A stretch of 21,981 bases of DNA from Pseudomonadota bacterium (GTDB taxonomy: Bacteria; Pseudomonadota; Alphaproteobacteria; Micavibrionales; UBA2020): contig JAEXMB010000029.1 of the NCBI GenBank assembly GCA_023444705.1, forward strand, positions 1 to 21,981. Direction: 5' to 3'. Positions 1-7,677 of this stretch are shown here, piece by piece. A model generated the notes under the pieces. The model saw only the letters and a program-made list of their open reading frames with translations. It searched no databases and was not told where the DNA came from. Each line of letters starts with the position of its first letter. Within the stretch, counting starts at the first letter, position 1. The position numbers and the translations under genes were made by a program.

Positions 1-883
1 CACCCGAAGATGCCGCGGCAACAGCCCCCGCCACGAATGACGCCCCCGCAGACGAACAGCCTGCCGACGGCGACGACGCCGTCACTCCTGCATCCGACAC
101 CACGCCCGAACAAGCAGCACCCGCACCGCGCCCCGATCCCGTGCAGATGGCGCCGGTCGCGCCCGTTTCGGGTGGTTCGGCCGCTGTCCCCACCTTGCAG
201 GAACTGCCGGGCTCTTTCGAAGACAGCGACGAATAATCCCCGTCATCAAAGCGCACGTTGCGCGCAAGCGCTGCCGCCAGCCGCACATGATATTGCGCGC
301 GCGTGATTTCCTTCATGCCGAACTGCGCCAGATGCGGGTTGAAGAACTGCGCATCAAACAGCGTAAACCCGCGTTGCCACAGCCGCGCCGTCAAAAACAC
401 CAGCGCGATCTTGCTGGCGTCGCGGGCGCGCGAAAACATGCTCTCGCCGAAAAACGCGCCGCCGAGCGCCATGCCGTACATGCCGCCGACCAGCTCGGGC
501 GCGGGCACCCCCTGCACGCGCCAGACTTCCACGCTATGCGCATCGCCTTCGTCATGCAGTTTGCCAAAAACCTCGATGATCGCATCGTTGATCCATGTCG
601 CAGGCCGCGCCACCGTCATGCCTGCAAGGTCGCCCGCACAGCCGCGCATCACGCCGCGAAAATCGCGGTTGAAGGTCACAAGATAGGGATGGCGCGCCAG
701 TGTGCGGCGCAAGCGCTTGGGCACATACAGGTCAGCAACAGGCATGACGCCGCGCAACGGCGGGTCGTACCAGCCGATGTCGGCATCGTCGCGCGCATCC
801 GCCATCGGAAAAAGCCCTGCGGCATAAGCCGCACGCAAAAGCGCGGGGGTGAGCGCCGGATCGTGGCCATGCGTTGCGCTCAC
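1..883 (-). CDS. aat: Leucyl/phenylalanyl-tRNA--protein transferase (3' end runs off window)
   Basis: Aat transfers Leu or Phe from aminoacyl-tRNA to proteins with N-terminal Arg or Lys, marking them for ClpS/ClpAP degradation in the cytoplasm (N-end rule). The translated frame carries the family blocks in order: the N-terminal YAAGLFPMA, GGMYGMALGGAFFGESMFSR followed by DASKIAL, and FDAQFFNPHLAQFG near the end of the domain. The start chosen is GTG at 883-881; the preceding GGGGTG can act as ribosome binding site, and the first in-frame ATG lies inside the conserved FPM motif. The conserved domain ends near base 245, after about 210 residues, which is normal for the family. The frame then continues without a stop to the window edge as a Ser/Gly/Ala/Cys-rich tail, antisense to a plus-strand open frame. 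Aat identity is secure; the 3' end is not. Confidence 0.88.
   Translation of the reverse strand, partial: MSATHGHDPALTPALLRAAYAAGLFPMADARDDADIGWYDPPLRGVMPVADLYVPKRLRRTLARHPYLVTFNRDFRGVMRGCAGDLAGMTVARPATWINDAIIEVFGKLHDEGDAHSVEVWRVQGVPAPELVGGMYGMALGGAFFGESMFSRARDASKIALVFLTARLWQRGFTLFDAQFFNPHLAQFGMKEITRAQYHVRLAAALARNVRFDDGDYSSLSSKEPGSSCKVGTAAEPPETGATGAICTGSGRGAGAACSGVVSDAGVTASSPSAGCSSAGASFVAGAVAAASSG
3..236 (+). CDS. Possible C-terminal tail of an unidentified Pro/Ala-rich protein (5' end outside window)
   Basis: An open plus-strand frame enters from the left edge and ends with TAA at 234-236, giving 77 residues. The composition is very rich in Ala, Pro, Asp and Glu, and it finishes with the acidic end LPGSFEDSDE. 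It looks like a disordered C-terminal tail, and no domain can be recognised. It lies antisense to the non-conserved tail of aat with the wobble positions of the two frames aligned, so third-position GC cannot tell which is real. The stop falls almost exactly where the conserved Aat domain ends on the other strand, which favours a real convergent gene. However, the aat frame also stays open here, so one of the two may be only a shadow. Function unknown. Confidence 0.35.
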   Translation, partial: PEDAAATAPATNDAPADEQPADGDDAVTPASDTTPEQAAPAPRPDPVQMAPVAPVSGGSAAVPTLQELPGSFEDSDE

Positions 884-898
884 GCCGCACCCCGCGCA

Positions 899-1174
899 TC
901 AATAACCGTCGTCACCAAAGATATGTGTGATGTCGAATTCATCGCCGTACCCGCATGTCAGCACCCGCCCGCACAAGCCATGTTCAAGAAACAGGCCGCC
1001 CAGATGTTCCACCAGCATCGGGCTTCCCCGCCGAAAGCGCAAGCGCCCGAGACTGAAGGCCAGGTCGCCGCCGCGCGTTTCGCACAGACGGCGCGGGCTG
1101 AGCAGCACGGCCCCCTGTTCCTGCAGCTGGGTGGCGGGAAAGGTGATGGTTCCGGCTGTGGTTTTCTTAGGCAT
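899..1174 (-). CDS. Hypothetical protein, 91 residues, upstream of aat
   Basis: This is a complete small ORF with ATG at 1174-1172 preceded by a GGGGG run at ribosome-binding distance, ending in TGA at 901-899. I do not recognise the family. The N-terminus is basic (MPKKTTAGT), the middle is Arg/Leu-rich (LRFRRGSPMLVEHLGGLFLE), and the C-terminus is acidic and aromatic (GYGDEFDITHIFGDDGY). No signal peptide or membrane helix is evident. It is in exactly the same reading frame as aat; only the TGA and five codons separate it from the aat GTG, so the two genes are surely cotranscribed and probably translationally coupled. The alternative is that the two were once one frame. Existence is likely; function is unknown. 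Confidence 0.6.
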   Translation of the reverse strand: MPKKTTAGTITFPATQLQEQGAVLLSPRRLCETRGGDLAFSLGRLRFRRGSPMLVEHLGGLFLEHGLCGRVLTCGYGDEFDITHIFGDDGY

Positions 1175-1458
1175 AGAAGTAACCCCCGTTTAGATAGAAT
1201 GGACAGCTTAACTCCCCACATCCCTACAGACCCCTGCGCAGTCGCACCCTGCCTCCCCCTTTACGAGCGCAGAGCGCCACAGGCTCGTCATATGTTTCAA
1301 CGACTTGCTTCATCTTAACGATGACGAGTTTCTGTAGTTATGTAAATTATGACGAATTTAACGCCTGTCAGATTAAGAACAGGTTAATTTTCATACCCAA
1401 GCATGAAAAAATCTTTTTTTATCATACATTTGTATGCAAAAAGCGCGATCCGACGGCC
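1175..1458. other. Intergenic AT-rich gap upstream of the hypothetical-aat pair
   Basis: This 284-base gap separates the end of the GNAT gene from the 91-residue ORF. Bases 1310-1440 are much more AT-rich than the surroundings, with runs of A and T near 1406-1420. A perfect short palindrome CATACA-TT-TGTATG lies at 1423-1436. Read on minus, it is followed by A-rich sequence and a T-run, so it could be a weak terminator for the GNAT gene or part of a regulatory region. A 74-residue plus-strand frame across it runs into the GNAT gene and is not credible. I see no RNA gene. Confidence 0.5.
1423..1436. repeat. Palindrome CATACA-TT-TGTATG
   Basis: A perfect 6-base inverted repeat with a 2-base centre lies in the AT-rich gap, 23 bases beyond the GNAT stop. 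It could be a small hairpin closing GNAT transcription (a T-run follows on minus at 1411-1404) or an operator half-site pair for the downstream minus-strand genes. The arm order is the opposite of the TATGTA...TACATA operator before hmp, so it is not the same site. Confidence 0.35.
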
Positions 1459-1968
1459 TCAGAGAGCCTTGACGAGCTTGAGCGTCAAAAGGTCATCCGC
1501 CGCGACCATACTGCCCACCCTGACCGGCACATCGTCATAGCATAGCCCCGCACCATCAGGACGATAACCGCGCGAGGTATACAGGCGCTGTGCGGCGCCA
1601 AAGGACGGCACCAATCCGACGCTGATGCCGATGTCGCTGCCGCCGCGCGTGCGCACGGTGTCTTCGCACAGTGCCACCAGCGCCGCGCCGATGCCCTGAT
1701 TGCGCGCGGCAGGCACGACATTGAGGTCCTGCACCTCGGCAATGCCAAGGCGCCTGAACGGTTGGTAGACCGGCGTGAAGTTAAGCTGCACATAGCCAAG
1801 CGGCGCGCCCTCAGCCCCTTCGGCCAGAAAGATCAGGCGATCACCCGCCGCCTGCGCGGCCAGACAGCGCGGAAAATCGTCGCGCCCGGGCGGTGTGCCC
1901 ATGATGTCTGCCACCGCCTGCAAAAAGGCGAGATCACTGTCTGTTGCGGAACGAAGATGATATGTCAT
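1459..1968 (-). CDS. GNAT-family N-acetyltransferase
   Basis: This 169-residue protein has the GNAT fold and would transfer an acetyl group from acetyl-CoA to an amine; the substrate cannot be read from sequence. The acetyl-CoA pyrophosphate loop (motif A) is clear at residues 83-96 (LNVVPAARNQGIGA), with the R-x-x-G-x-G/A pattern at R89-N-Q-G-I-G-A. It is preceded by a strand typical of the fold (GYVQLNFTPVYQ, residues 58-69). The C-terminal part (AAQRLYTSRGYRPDG) matches motif B with its conserved Tyr and Gly. Length is normal for a single-domain member, so the ATG at 1968 is accepted. It is transcribed away from the mscS-zntB pair, sharing the 1969-2102 gap as divergent promoter region. 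It is probably cytoplasmic. Confidence 0.9.
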   Translation of the reverse strand: MTYHLRSATDSDLAFLQAVADIMGTPPGRDDFPRCLAAQAAGDRLIFLAEGAEGAPLGYVQLNFTPVYQPFRRLGIAEVQDLNVVPAARNQGIGAALVALCEDTVRTRGGSDIGISVGLVPSFGAAQRLYTSRGYRPDGAGLCYDDVPVRVGSMVAADDLLTLKLVKAL

Positions 1969-2102
1969 GCGTTAAACCCGTGTGGCGTGCGACCCAGCAT
2001 AGCGGGCCGCCTGCAGGCTGTCAAAACCGCGCCGGATCGTTCATACTGTCGTTCATGTCCGCGCACGGACGCCGCCCATTTTTCGCTACAGGGATACTGC
2101 AT

Positions 2103-3452
2103 ATGGCCGCCGCCAGCTTTTTCGATGTCGCCGCACGCGCGTTGCACCTTGATATGAGCTTTGAAACCAGCCTCAACCTGCTGTGGGTACTGACCGCAGC
2201 GATTGTTGCCATTCTGGCGGGCCAGTTCACCAGCCAGTTCCTGCACAAGCACTGGGCTGCGCGTCAGGCCGCGCCGCGCCGCCCCGTCGGTCCGCCGGTG
2301 CCGGGCGCGCCCAAGCCGCTGACCATCTGGCATCACCTGCTGTTGCGCCTGATGCCGCTGATGATCCCCCTGCTCAACAGTTTTTTCGTGGCACTGGGCG
2401 TTCTTGTGCTGCGCAAGCTCGGCTATGCGCCTGACCTGATCATCGCGCTCAAGCCGCTGTTCACGGCATGGATTTTCATCACCGCCGTCTATGTGCTGAC
2501 CGAAAGCCTTGGCAAGACCATATTTGTGGCGGTGCTGGTGCTGCCGCTGTCGCTGCCGTTCATGTTGCCCTATATCCGCGAATTCGAAGGCATGCTCGCC
2601 GACCTGTCGTTCAGCGTCGGCAAGACCACCGTCACCGCGCTGATGGTCACCAAACTGCTGATCATCGGCACGCTGATGCTGTGGACGGCCGGCGCCGTCA
2701 AGGACGGCATCAACGGCTCGCTCGCGCGCATGCAACACATCCGCTGGTCCACGCGCCAGCTGATGCAAAACCTGATCGGTTTCGGCGTTTATGCAATGGC
2801 GGTGCTGATTGCACTGAGCATCCTTGGCATTGACCTCACCGCCTTTGCCGTGCTGGGCGGCGCGCTTGGCGTTGGTATCGGCCTGGGCCTGCAAAAAATT
2901 GCCAGCAACTTCATCAGCGGCATGATTTTGCTGAGCGAGCAATCCATTCAGGTCAACGACATGATCGAAATCGCGGGCACCAACGTCAGCGGCCTGGTGC
3001 GACATACGGGTGCGCGCTACACGCTGATCGAAACGCTCGACAACCGCGAGATCATGATCCCCAATGACGATCTTATCACCAACCGTGTCATCAACTGGAC
3101 CTATACGAATTCAAGCGGCATCCTCAAGATCGAAATCGGCGTGTCCTACGACAGCGATCTTGAACAGGTCCGCGACATCCTGCTCGACATCGCGGGCCAG
3201 CATGAACTGGTTCTCAAGGACCCCGCCCCCAGCTGCGCGCTTGTCAACTTCGGCGCCAGCTCCGTCGACTTCATGCTGGTCGTGCATCTGGAAGACGTGC
3301 GCGAACGCCGCGCGGGTATCAAGAGCGAATTGCTGTTTGAAATCTGGCGGCGCTTCAAGGCGGCCAGCATCGACATCCCCTATCCGCAGATGACAATCCA
3401 CTACACGCCGCCCAATCCACCCGTAACGGCCGATGCGGATAAAACCGCATGA
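2103..3452 (+). CDS. MscS-family small-conductance mechanosensitive ion channel
   Basis: This inner-membrane channel would open under membrane tension to release solutes during hypo-osmotic shock. From ATG 2103 the protein is 449 residues. Several hydrophobic helices come first (roughly residues 20-40, 85-115, 120-145, 150-175, 195-215 and 230-250). Then comes the pore-lining TM3 with the MscS signature LGGALGVGIGLGLQKIASNF beginning near residue 250. The beta domain (GLVRHTGARYTLIETLDNRE and MIPNDDLITNRVINW) and the C-terminal alpha/beta domain follow. ATG 2103 is preferred because AGGGA lies 8 bases upstream. In-frame ATGs at 2055 and 1944 lack a ribosome site, and 1944 would overlap the GNAT gene. 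The extra N-terminal helices place it in the larger MscS-like group rather than 3-TM MscS. The stop overlaps the next start (ATGA), so the pair is coupled. Confidence 0.93.
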   Translation: MAAASFFDVAARALHLDMSFETSLNLLWVLTAAIVAILAGQFTSQFLHKHWAARQAAPRRPVGPPVPGAPKPLTIWHHLLLRLMPLMIPLLNSFFVALGVLVLRKLGYAPDLIIALKPLFTAWIFITAVYVLTESLGKTIFVAVLVLPLSLPFMLPYIREFEGMLADLSFSVGKTTVTALMVTKLLIIGTLMLWTAGAVKDGINGSLARMQHIRWSTRQLMQNLIGFGVYAMAVLIALSILGIDLTAFAVLGGALGVGIGLGLQKIASNFISGMILLSEQSIQVNDMIEIAGTNVSGLVRHTGARYTLIETLDNREIMIPNDDLITNRVINWTYTNSSGILKIEIGVSYDSDLEQVRDILLDIAGQHELVLKDPAPSCALVNFGASSVDFMLVVHLEDVRERRAGIKSELLFEIWRRFKAASIDIPYPQMTIHYTPPNPPVTADADKTA

Positions 3453-4438
3453 GCGAGGAGAACGCCAGCAACAAGGCCTGCCTGATCGCAGCAACCCTTG
3501 ACGGCAAGGGCGGCTGGCAGACCTTCGACACTGCAGGGGGCACCCCGCCCCTGCCGCCTGCGGGCAGCGTTTACTGGCTGCACGTCAACGCCACGCATCC
3601 CGATGCGCGGCGCTTTCTGGCCGACACGCTCGGTTTGCCGCATCCGGCAGTAACGGCGCTGTTGCGCGACGAGATCCGCCCGCGCTATGTCGAACTTGGC
3701 GACAATTCAATGATCTTTTTGCGCGGGATTACCTTTGTGCCAGGGCCGGAGCCGGGTGACCTTGCCTCGCTGCGCCTGTGGGTGACGCCGCAGGGGATTA
3801 TTTCAGCGGGGCGGCGCAAATCGCATGTCGCGTCAGTGCTGAAAAGGCAACTTGATAACGGCGACGGCCCCCACAACGTGGCAGGCATGGTCACCAGCAT
3901 TCTTGATATCCTCAACGACGCGCTGGAACCTCTGCTGCAAGAGGTTGACGAAAACCTAGAAGCTGTCGAGGATGAAATCCCCACCGACAGCACGCTGTCT
4001 ACACGCCGGCGCTTTGCCGAACTGCGCCGCGTCGTCAGCCAGTACCGTCGCCACCTGTCGCCGCAACGCGACATGCTCTCGCGGCTTGTGCATGCACAGC
4101 GCGAATGGATGGATACCGCAAGTCGCTGGCAGGTGCAGGAGGCGTTTGACCGCACCACGCGTTTTATCGAAGACCTCGACACCCTGCGCGAACGCGCGGA
4201 GATCGTCGCCGACGACATCACCAATGCGCAGAACATGCGCCTGAACCGCAATCTTTATCTGTTGTCGGTCATTACCGTGATTTTCATGCCGCTGACGTTT
4301 ATTACCGGCCTGCTCGGCATGAACGTCGAAGGCATTCCCGGCGCCGCGCACCCGCATGCCTTTGCGCTGATCGTGGGGCTGTCGGCCCTGATCATTGTGG
4401 TGCAGGTCTTGCTGTTCAGGCGGTTTCGCTGGCTGTAA
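3449..4438 (+). CDS. zntB: CorA/ZntB-family divalent cation transporter
   Basis: This 329-residue inner-membrane transporter belongs to the CorA superfamily. It has a large cytoplasmic N-terminal domain with long helices (coiled-coil region about residues 140-260, including LLQEVDENLEAVEDEIP) and two C-terminal membrane helices (about 272-292 and 303-323). The GMN signature is present at G290-M291-N292 in the context LLGMNVEGIPGA. The GxPG after GMN and the WLHVN / LRDEIRPRYVE blocks resemble ZntB more than Mg2+-specific CorA, so zinc transport is the better guess, but ion specificity is inferred. The short basic end (RRFRWL) is typical. Translation starts inside the mscS stop (ATGA at 3449-3452). 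The 3' end overlaps the convergent symporter gene by 23 bases. Confidence 0.87.
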   Translation: MSEENASNKACLIAATLDGKGGWQTFDTAGGTPPLPPAGSVYWLHVNATHPDARRFLADTLGLPHPAVTALLRDEIRPRYVELGDNSMIFLRGITFVPGPEPGDLASLRLWVTPQGIISAGRRKSHVASVLKRQLDNGDGPHNVAGMVTSILDILNDALEPLLQEVDENLEAVEDEIPTDSTLSTRRRFAELRRVVSQYRRHLSPQRDMLSRLVHAQREWMDTASRWQVQEAFDRTTRFIEDLDTLRERAEIVADDITNAQNMRLNRNLYLLSVITVIFMPLTFITGLLGMNVEGIPGAAHPHAFALIVGLSALIIVVQVLLFRRFRWL

Positions 4439-5828
4439 CAGGCGGCAGCACGCGGCCTTTTTCAAACAGGCTACCCAGCAGGAACACCGCCAGCGACGCC
4501 GCGATCGAGGTCAAAAAGGGCGCCTCCCAGACCTCGTCGTAAACCAGCGCGCCAAGGGCGGAGAACACCACCCCCGTCAGCAGCGTCGCCACTGCTGTTG
4601 CGCGCCCGCCACGGCCCAGATACATCCCGCCAAAGAACGTGACCAGCACGCCCGCACTGCCAAAAGACGACGACAGTTGCGCCATTTCAAAAATGGTGTC
4701 GCCGCCAAGCGCCAGCGCACAGGTCAGTGGCCCCGCCAGCAGCAAAAACCCGCGTGTCAGCTGCAATTGCCTGCGGTCAGGCAGAGCAGGCACGAACGGC
4801 AGCACAATATTGCGCGTAGCCAGCGCCGCAAAGGCCAGCAGGGTCGAATTGACCGTGGACATGATGGCCGATACCAAGGCACCGATGAACAGCACATAGG
4901 CCCACTGCGGCAAAAGCTGTTGGGCCAGGTCGGGCAGAAAGGCGTCGCGGTGCGCCAGCTCATGCCCGCCGGGCAGGTGCGGGCCGACCAGCCCGATATA
5001 GACCGGCATGCAGCCGACAACGAAATAAAGCCCCGCCGCAACAAAACACGCACGGCGCGCAAGGGCCGCTGTCTTCATCGACAACAGGCGGCCCACGGCT
5101 TCCTGCATCACCAGCGAGCCAAGCACGGGGATCATCCATACATCAAGACGGGCAAGGAAACTTTCCTGCGGGTGCGCAAAAACCAGCTGGCTGCGCTCGA
5201 TAGCACCCAGCGAGGGCAACAGGCCGCCCGCCGCCACGACAACAAACCCCGTCAGCGCCACCAGCCCCAAGATCAGCACCACGCCCTGCACGCCGTCGGT
5301 CAGGATGTCGCTTTTCATGCCACCCATAAAGGTATAGACGGTGACCAGCACGGTTGCGGCAATGATGCCGGTGGCCACTGGCACGTCCGACACCACGGAA
5401 ATGATTTGCCCAAAGGCCATCATCTGCGCCGCCGCCCAGATCAGCGAGGTCGGCAACACAACCACCGTGACCAGCAGCTCGACCGCGCGGCCATAGCGGT
5501 CATGGTAAAAATCGTTGATCGTCGTATAGGCGCGCTTGCGCAAGGGATAGGCCACCAGCAGCGCCATCAAAATCCAGCACACCGTGTAGCCAAACGGATC
5601 GGCACGCGCACCCGCAAGCCCCTCGTCGGCGATGGCGGCAGATGACCCCATCATGCTCTCCGCGCCGAAATTGGTGGCGAACAGCGACAACATGCCAAGG
5701 AACAATCCCACGCTGCGGCCTGCAACGATGAAATCGCTTTCGCTTTTAACGCCGCGCGCCGCATAGGCGGCAATGCCCAGCTGTACCAGCAGGTAGATGA
5801 CGATCATCAGCGTCATGGCGTTAAGCAT
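4416..5828 (-). CDS. Sodium:solute symporter family (SSS) transporter
   Basis: This 470-residue integral membrane protein has about 13 hydrophobic segments and belongs to the SSS family (PutP/PanF-like), which imports organic solutes with Na+. The family landmarks are visible: an N-terminal SDFIVAGRSVGLFLGMLS segment, ATNFGAESMMG in the first core helix, YTFMGGMKSDILTDGVQ, and GALVSAIMSTVNSTLLAFAA in core helix 8. ATG 5828 is preceded by GGGGAG at 8 bases. The hydroxyl pair that PutP carries late in core helix 8 appears to be Ala-Ala here (FAALATRNI), so Na+ coupling should not be assumed. The substrate is unknown. It is the last gene of a three-gene minus-strand operon after the ene-reductase (27-base gap), and it may import a substrate or cofactor precursor for it. 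Confidence 0.9.
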   Translation of the reverse strand: MLNAMTLMIVIYLLVQLGIAAYAARGVKSESDFIVAGRSVGLFLGMLSLFATNFGAESMMGSSAAIADEGLAGARADPFGYTVCWILMALLVAYPLRKRAYTTINDFYHDRYGRAVELLVTVVVLPTSLIWAAAQMMAFGQIISVVSDVPVATGIIAATVLVTVYTFMGGMKSDILTDGVQGVVLILGLVALTGFVVVAAGGLLPSLGAIERSQLVFAHPQESFLARLDVWMIPVLGSLVMQEAVGRLLSMKTAALARRACFVAAGLYFVVGCMPVYIGLVGPHLPGGHELAHRDAFLPDLAQQLLPQWAYVLFIGALVSAIMSTVNSTLLAFAALATRNIVLPFVPALPDRRQLQLTRGFLLLAGPLTCALALGGDTIFEMAQLSSSFGSAGVLVTFFGGMYLGRGGRATAVATLLTGVVFSALGALVYDEVWEAPFLTSIAASLAVFLLGSLFEKGRVLPPVTASETA

Positions 5829-5855
5829 GAAAACAACTCCCCAGCGGCAGCCGGT

Positions 5856-6959
5856 TTACAGGCGTGACAAATGCTTGGCATCGATGCCGCGCAGGTATTG
5901 CGGCGCGACGGGCATATCCACCCCCGCCTCCAGCGCGGCCTTGAGCGCCCAGTACGGCTCGCGCAGCAACGCGCGCGCCAGCAAGACCATATCGGCCTTG
6001 CCGCTGCCGACGATGTCCGCAGCCTCTTGCGGCTTGGTAATGATGCCGACTGCGGCGGTTGCAATGCCAGCACCCGCGCGGATCTGCTGCGCGAAGGGCA
6101 CCTGATAAAGTGGCCCTGCTGGAATTTTTGCATCCGGCACCAGTCCGCCCGAGGAGCAGTCGACAAGATCGACGCCGAGGGTCTTGAGATGCTTGGCGAC
6201 CTCGACGCATTCCGCGACGGTCAACCCGCCATCGACCCAGTCGCTGCATGACAGGCGCACGGACAGTGCGACGGAGGCAGGCAGCACATCCTTGACGGCT
6301 GTCACAACTTCGTACAAGGCACGCGCGCGGTTTTGCAGCGGTCCGCCATAGTCGTCGTCGCGGCGGTTGCTCAGCGGCGACAGGAAGGAATGCAGCAGAT
6401 AGCCATGCGCGCCGTGGATTTCGACCAGGTCAAACCCCGCTGCAACAGCGCGCCGCGCGGCCGCCACAAAGCTTGCGACCAGCTGTTTGATGTCATCGAC
6501 GCTCATGACCTTGGGTGTGTTGTCTTCATCACGAAAAGCCAGCGCCGATGGCGCCACGGTCTGCCAGCCGCCCTGCGCGGCGCCCAGTTGCGCCCCGCCC
6601 TGCCACGGCAGTGCGCAGGATGCCTTGCGCCCCGCATGCGCGAGCTGGATGCCGATGGCGGTACCTTGCGATTTGACGAAAGCGACAATGGGCGCAAAGG
6701 CGTCGCGCTGCGCGTCGTCCCACAAACCCGTGCAGCCCGGCGTGATGCGCCCTTCGGGCACAACACCCGTCGCCTCGACAATCATCAGGCCAAGCCCGCC
6801 GGTGGCGCGCCCGCCCAGATGCGCCATATGCCACGCCTGCGGCACGCCATCGATGGCGGAATACTGGCACATCGGCGACATGCCAATGCGGTTGCGCAGG
6901 CGCAAGCCGCCCAGTTGCAGCGGGGAAAAAAGAATGTTCAGATCAGTGTTGTCAGCCAT
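5856..6959 (-). CDS. NADH:flavin oxidoreductase, Old Yellow Enzyme family (YqjM/XenA class)
   Basis: This 367-residue FMN-dependent TIM-barrel ene-reductase would reduce activated C=C bonds (enones, maleimides, nitro-compounds) with NAD(P)H. Diagnostic YqjM/XenA residues are present: Cys31 in SPMCQYSA, which tunes the flavin potential, and the His182/His185 pair in EIHGAHGYLLHSF, which binds the substrate carbonyl. QLAHAGRKAS, NRRDDDYGG and DMVLLARALLREP (FMN phosphate region) are also in place. Length matches XenA-like members (about 360). The ATG at 6959 lies inside the 3' end of the P-loop protein gene (22-base overlap), implying translational coupling. The physiological substrate is not evident; detoxification of electrophiles is usual for the class. 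Cytoplasmic. Confidence 0.93.
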   Translation of the reverse strand: MADNTDLNILFSPLQLGGLRLRNRIGMSPMCQYSAIDGVPQAWHMAHLGGRATGGLGLMIVEATGVVPEGRITPGCTGLWDDAQRDAFAPIVAFVKSQGTAIGIQLAHAGRKASCALPWQGGAQLGAAQGGWQTVAPSALAFRDEDNTPKVMSVDDIKQLVASFVAAARRAVAAGFDLVEIHGAHGYLLHSFLSPLSNRRDDDYGGPLQNRARALYEVVTAVKDVLPASVALSVRLSCSDWVDGGLTVAECVEVAKHLKTLGVDLVDCSSGGLVPDAKIPAGPLYQVPFAQQIRAGAGIATAAVGIITKPQEAADIVGSGKADMVLLARALLREPYWALKAALEAGVDMPVAPQYLRGIDAKHLSRL

Positions 6960-7486
6960 TGTCGTGCCTGTTGTGGAGAGCGAAGACGCACAATGCGCAG
7001 ATGCGCATAAACGCCGGGATTTTCAATCAGCGCGCGCAACGTGCGCTGGCGCCGCCAGTGGGTCTTGAAGAACCACAGAAGAATACTGTCCTTGCTCAGC
7101 AACGACTTGTCAAAGGTTTCGATGTTGCCGTTGCATACCGGCTGGCGCCACAGGCAACGCGCCAGCGTGCGGCGCAACAGTTGCCAGAAGACGCGCGCCG
7201 CCGCATAGTCCAGCGCGAGCAACGTATGCGCGCGCGGCCAGACGATGTCCTGCACGGCACTGTAATTGCCCGATACCACCCACTGCCTGCCGTGGGGCAC
7301 ACCGTCCAGCACCGCTGCCACGCGTGCGCGGAAATCATCGCGCGTGCGCATCTGCCAGCCGGGCAGCCAGTGATGGTCGTCAAGATCGATATGCACGCGC
7401 CCCGTGCGCTGCGCGATGTCGCGCGCCAGCGTGGTCTTGCCCGATCCGGTGGTGCCGGTCACCACGATATTTCCTGCTGTGTCCAT
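6938..7486 (-). CDS. P-loop NTPase, adenylate-kinase-like (FlaR / topology-modulation type)
   Basis: This 182-residue cytoplasmic protein has a Walker A loop GTTGSGKT at residues 11-18 and the following LDDHHWLPGWQ region, which is characteristic of the small 'adenylate kinase or topology modulation' (FlaR-like) ATPases. Their substrate is generally unknown. The middle contains WVVSGNYS and an Arg/Trp-rich lid-like segment (LLRRTLARCLWRQ, FFKTHWRRQRT). ATG 7486 is preferred because GGGGCGG precedes it and family members begin just before the beta-strand of the P-loop. An in-frame GTG at 7519 would add 11 residues and cannot be excluded. It is the first gene of the operon with the ene-reductase and the symporter. 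Confidence 0.82.
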   Translation of the reverse strand: MDTAGNIVVTGTTGSGKTTLARDIAQRTGRVHIDLDDHHWLPGWQMRTRDDFRARVAAVLDGVPHGRQWVVSGNYSAVQDIVWPRAHTLLALDYAAARVFWQLLRRTLARCLWRQPVCNGNIETFDKSLLSKDSILLWFFKTHWRRQRTLRALIENPGVYAHLRIVRLRSPQQARQWLTTLI

Positions 7487-7556
7487 ATGTTGCACCGCCC
7501 CTTGTTCTTGCCGCGCCACAGCCCATGTTACATGACAGGAAGTGGCGCGCAGATAC

Positions 7557-7584
7557 GTTATATAAAAGAATCGCAGTCACGCAA
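7557..7584 (-). promoter_or_regulatory. Candidate promoter for the P-loop/ene-reductase/symporter operon
   Basis: Read on minus, TTGCGT (7584-7579) is followed by 16 bases and TATAAC (7562-7557). This is a reasonable sigma-70-like pair in an AT-rich patch, 38 bases before the GTG and 71 bases before the preferred ATG of the first gene. Confidence 0.45.
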
Positions 7585-7677
7585 AAGAGTTGATTTTGTT
7601 GGCAAAACCACGGCGTAGCGCAGGGCTTGCGCGTCATTTTCACCCTTTGTTAACGCCGTCAGGTTAGGATGTACTCA

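Noticed and set aside
287..1318. Long plus-strand ORF (343 codons) across aat and its upstream gene
   Set aside because: It is the antisense frame of aat; it is Arg/His/Gln-rich with no domain, whereas the minus strand gives clear Aat motifs.
1321..1545. 74-codon plus-strand ORF in the AT-rich gap
   Set aside because: It runs into the GNAT coding region in antisense, has no ribosome site and has no family resemblance.
1965..3005. 346-codon minus-strand ORF opposite mscS
   Set aside because: His/Gln/Asp-rich antisense shadow of the MscS gene, which has clear family motifs.
4395..5645. 416-codon plus-strand ORF
   Set aside because: Antisense shadow of the SSS symporter; composition dominated by Gln/Arg/His.
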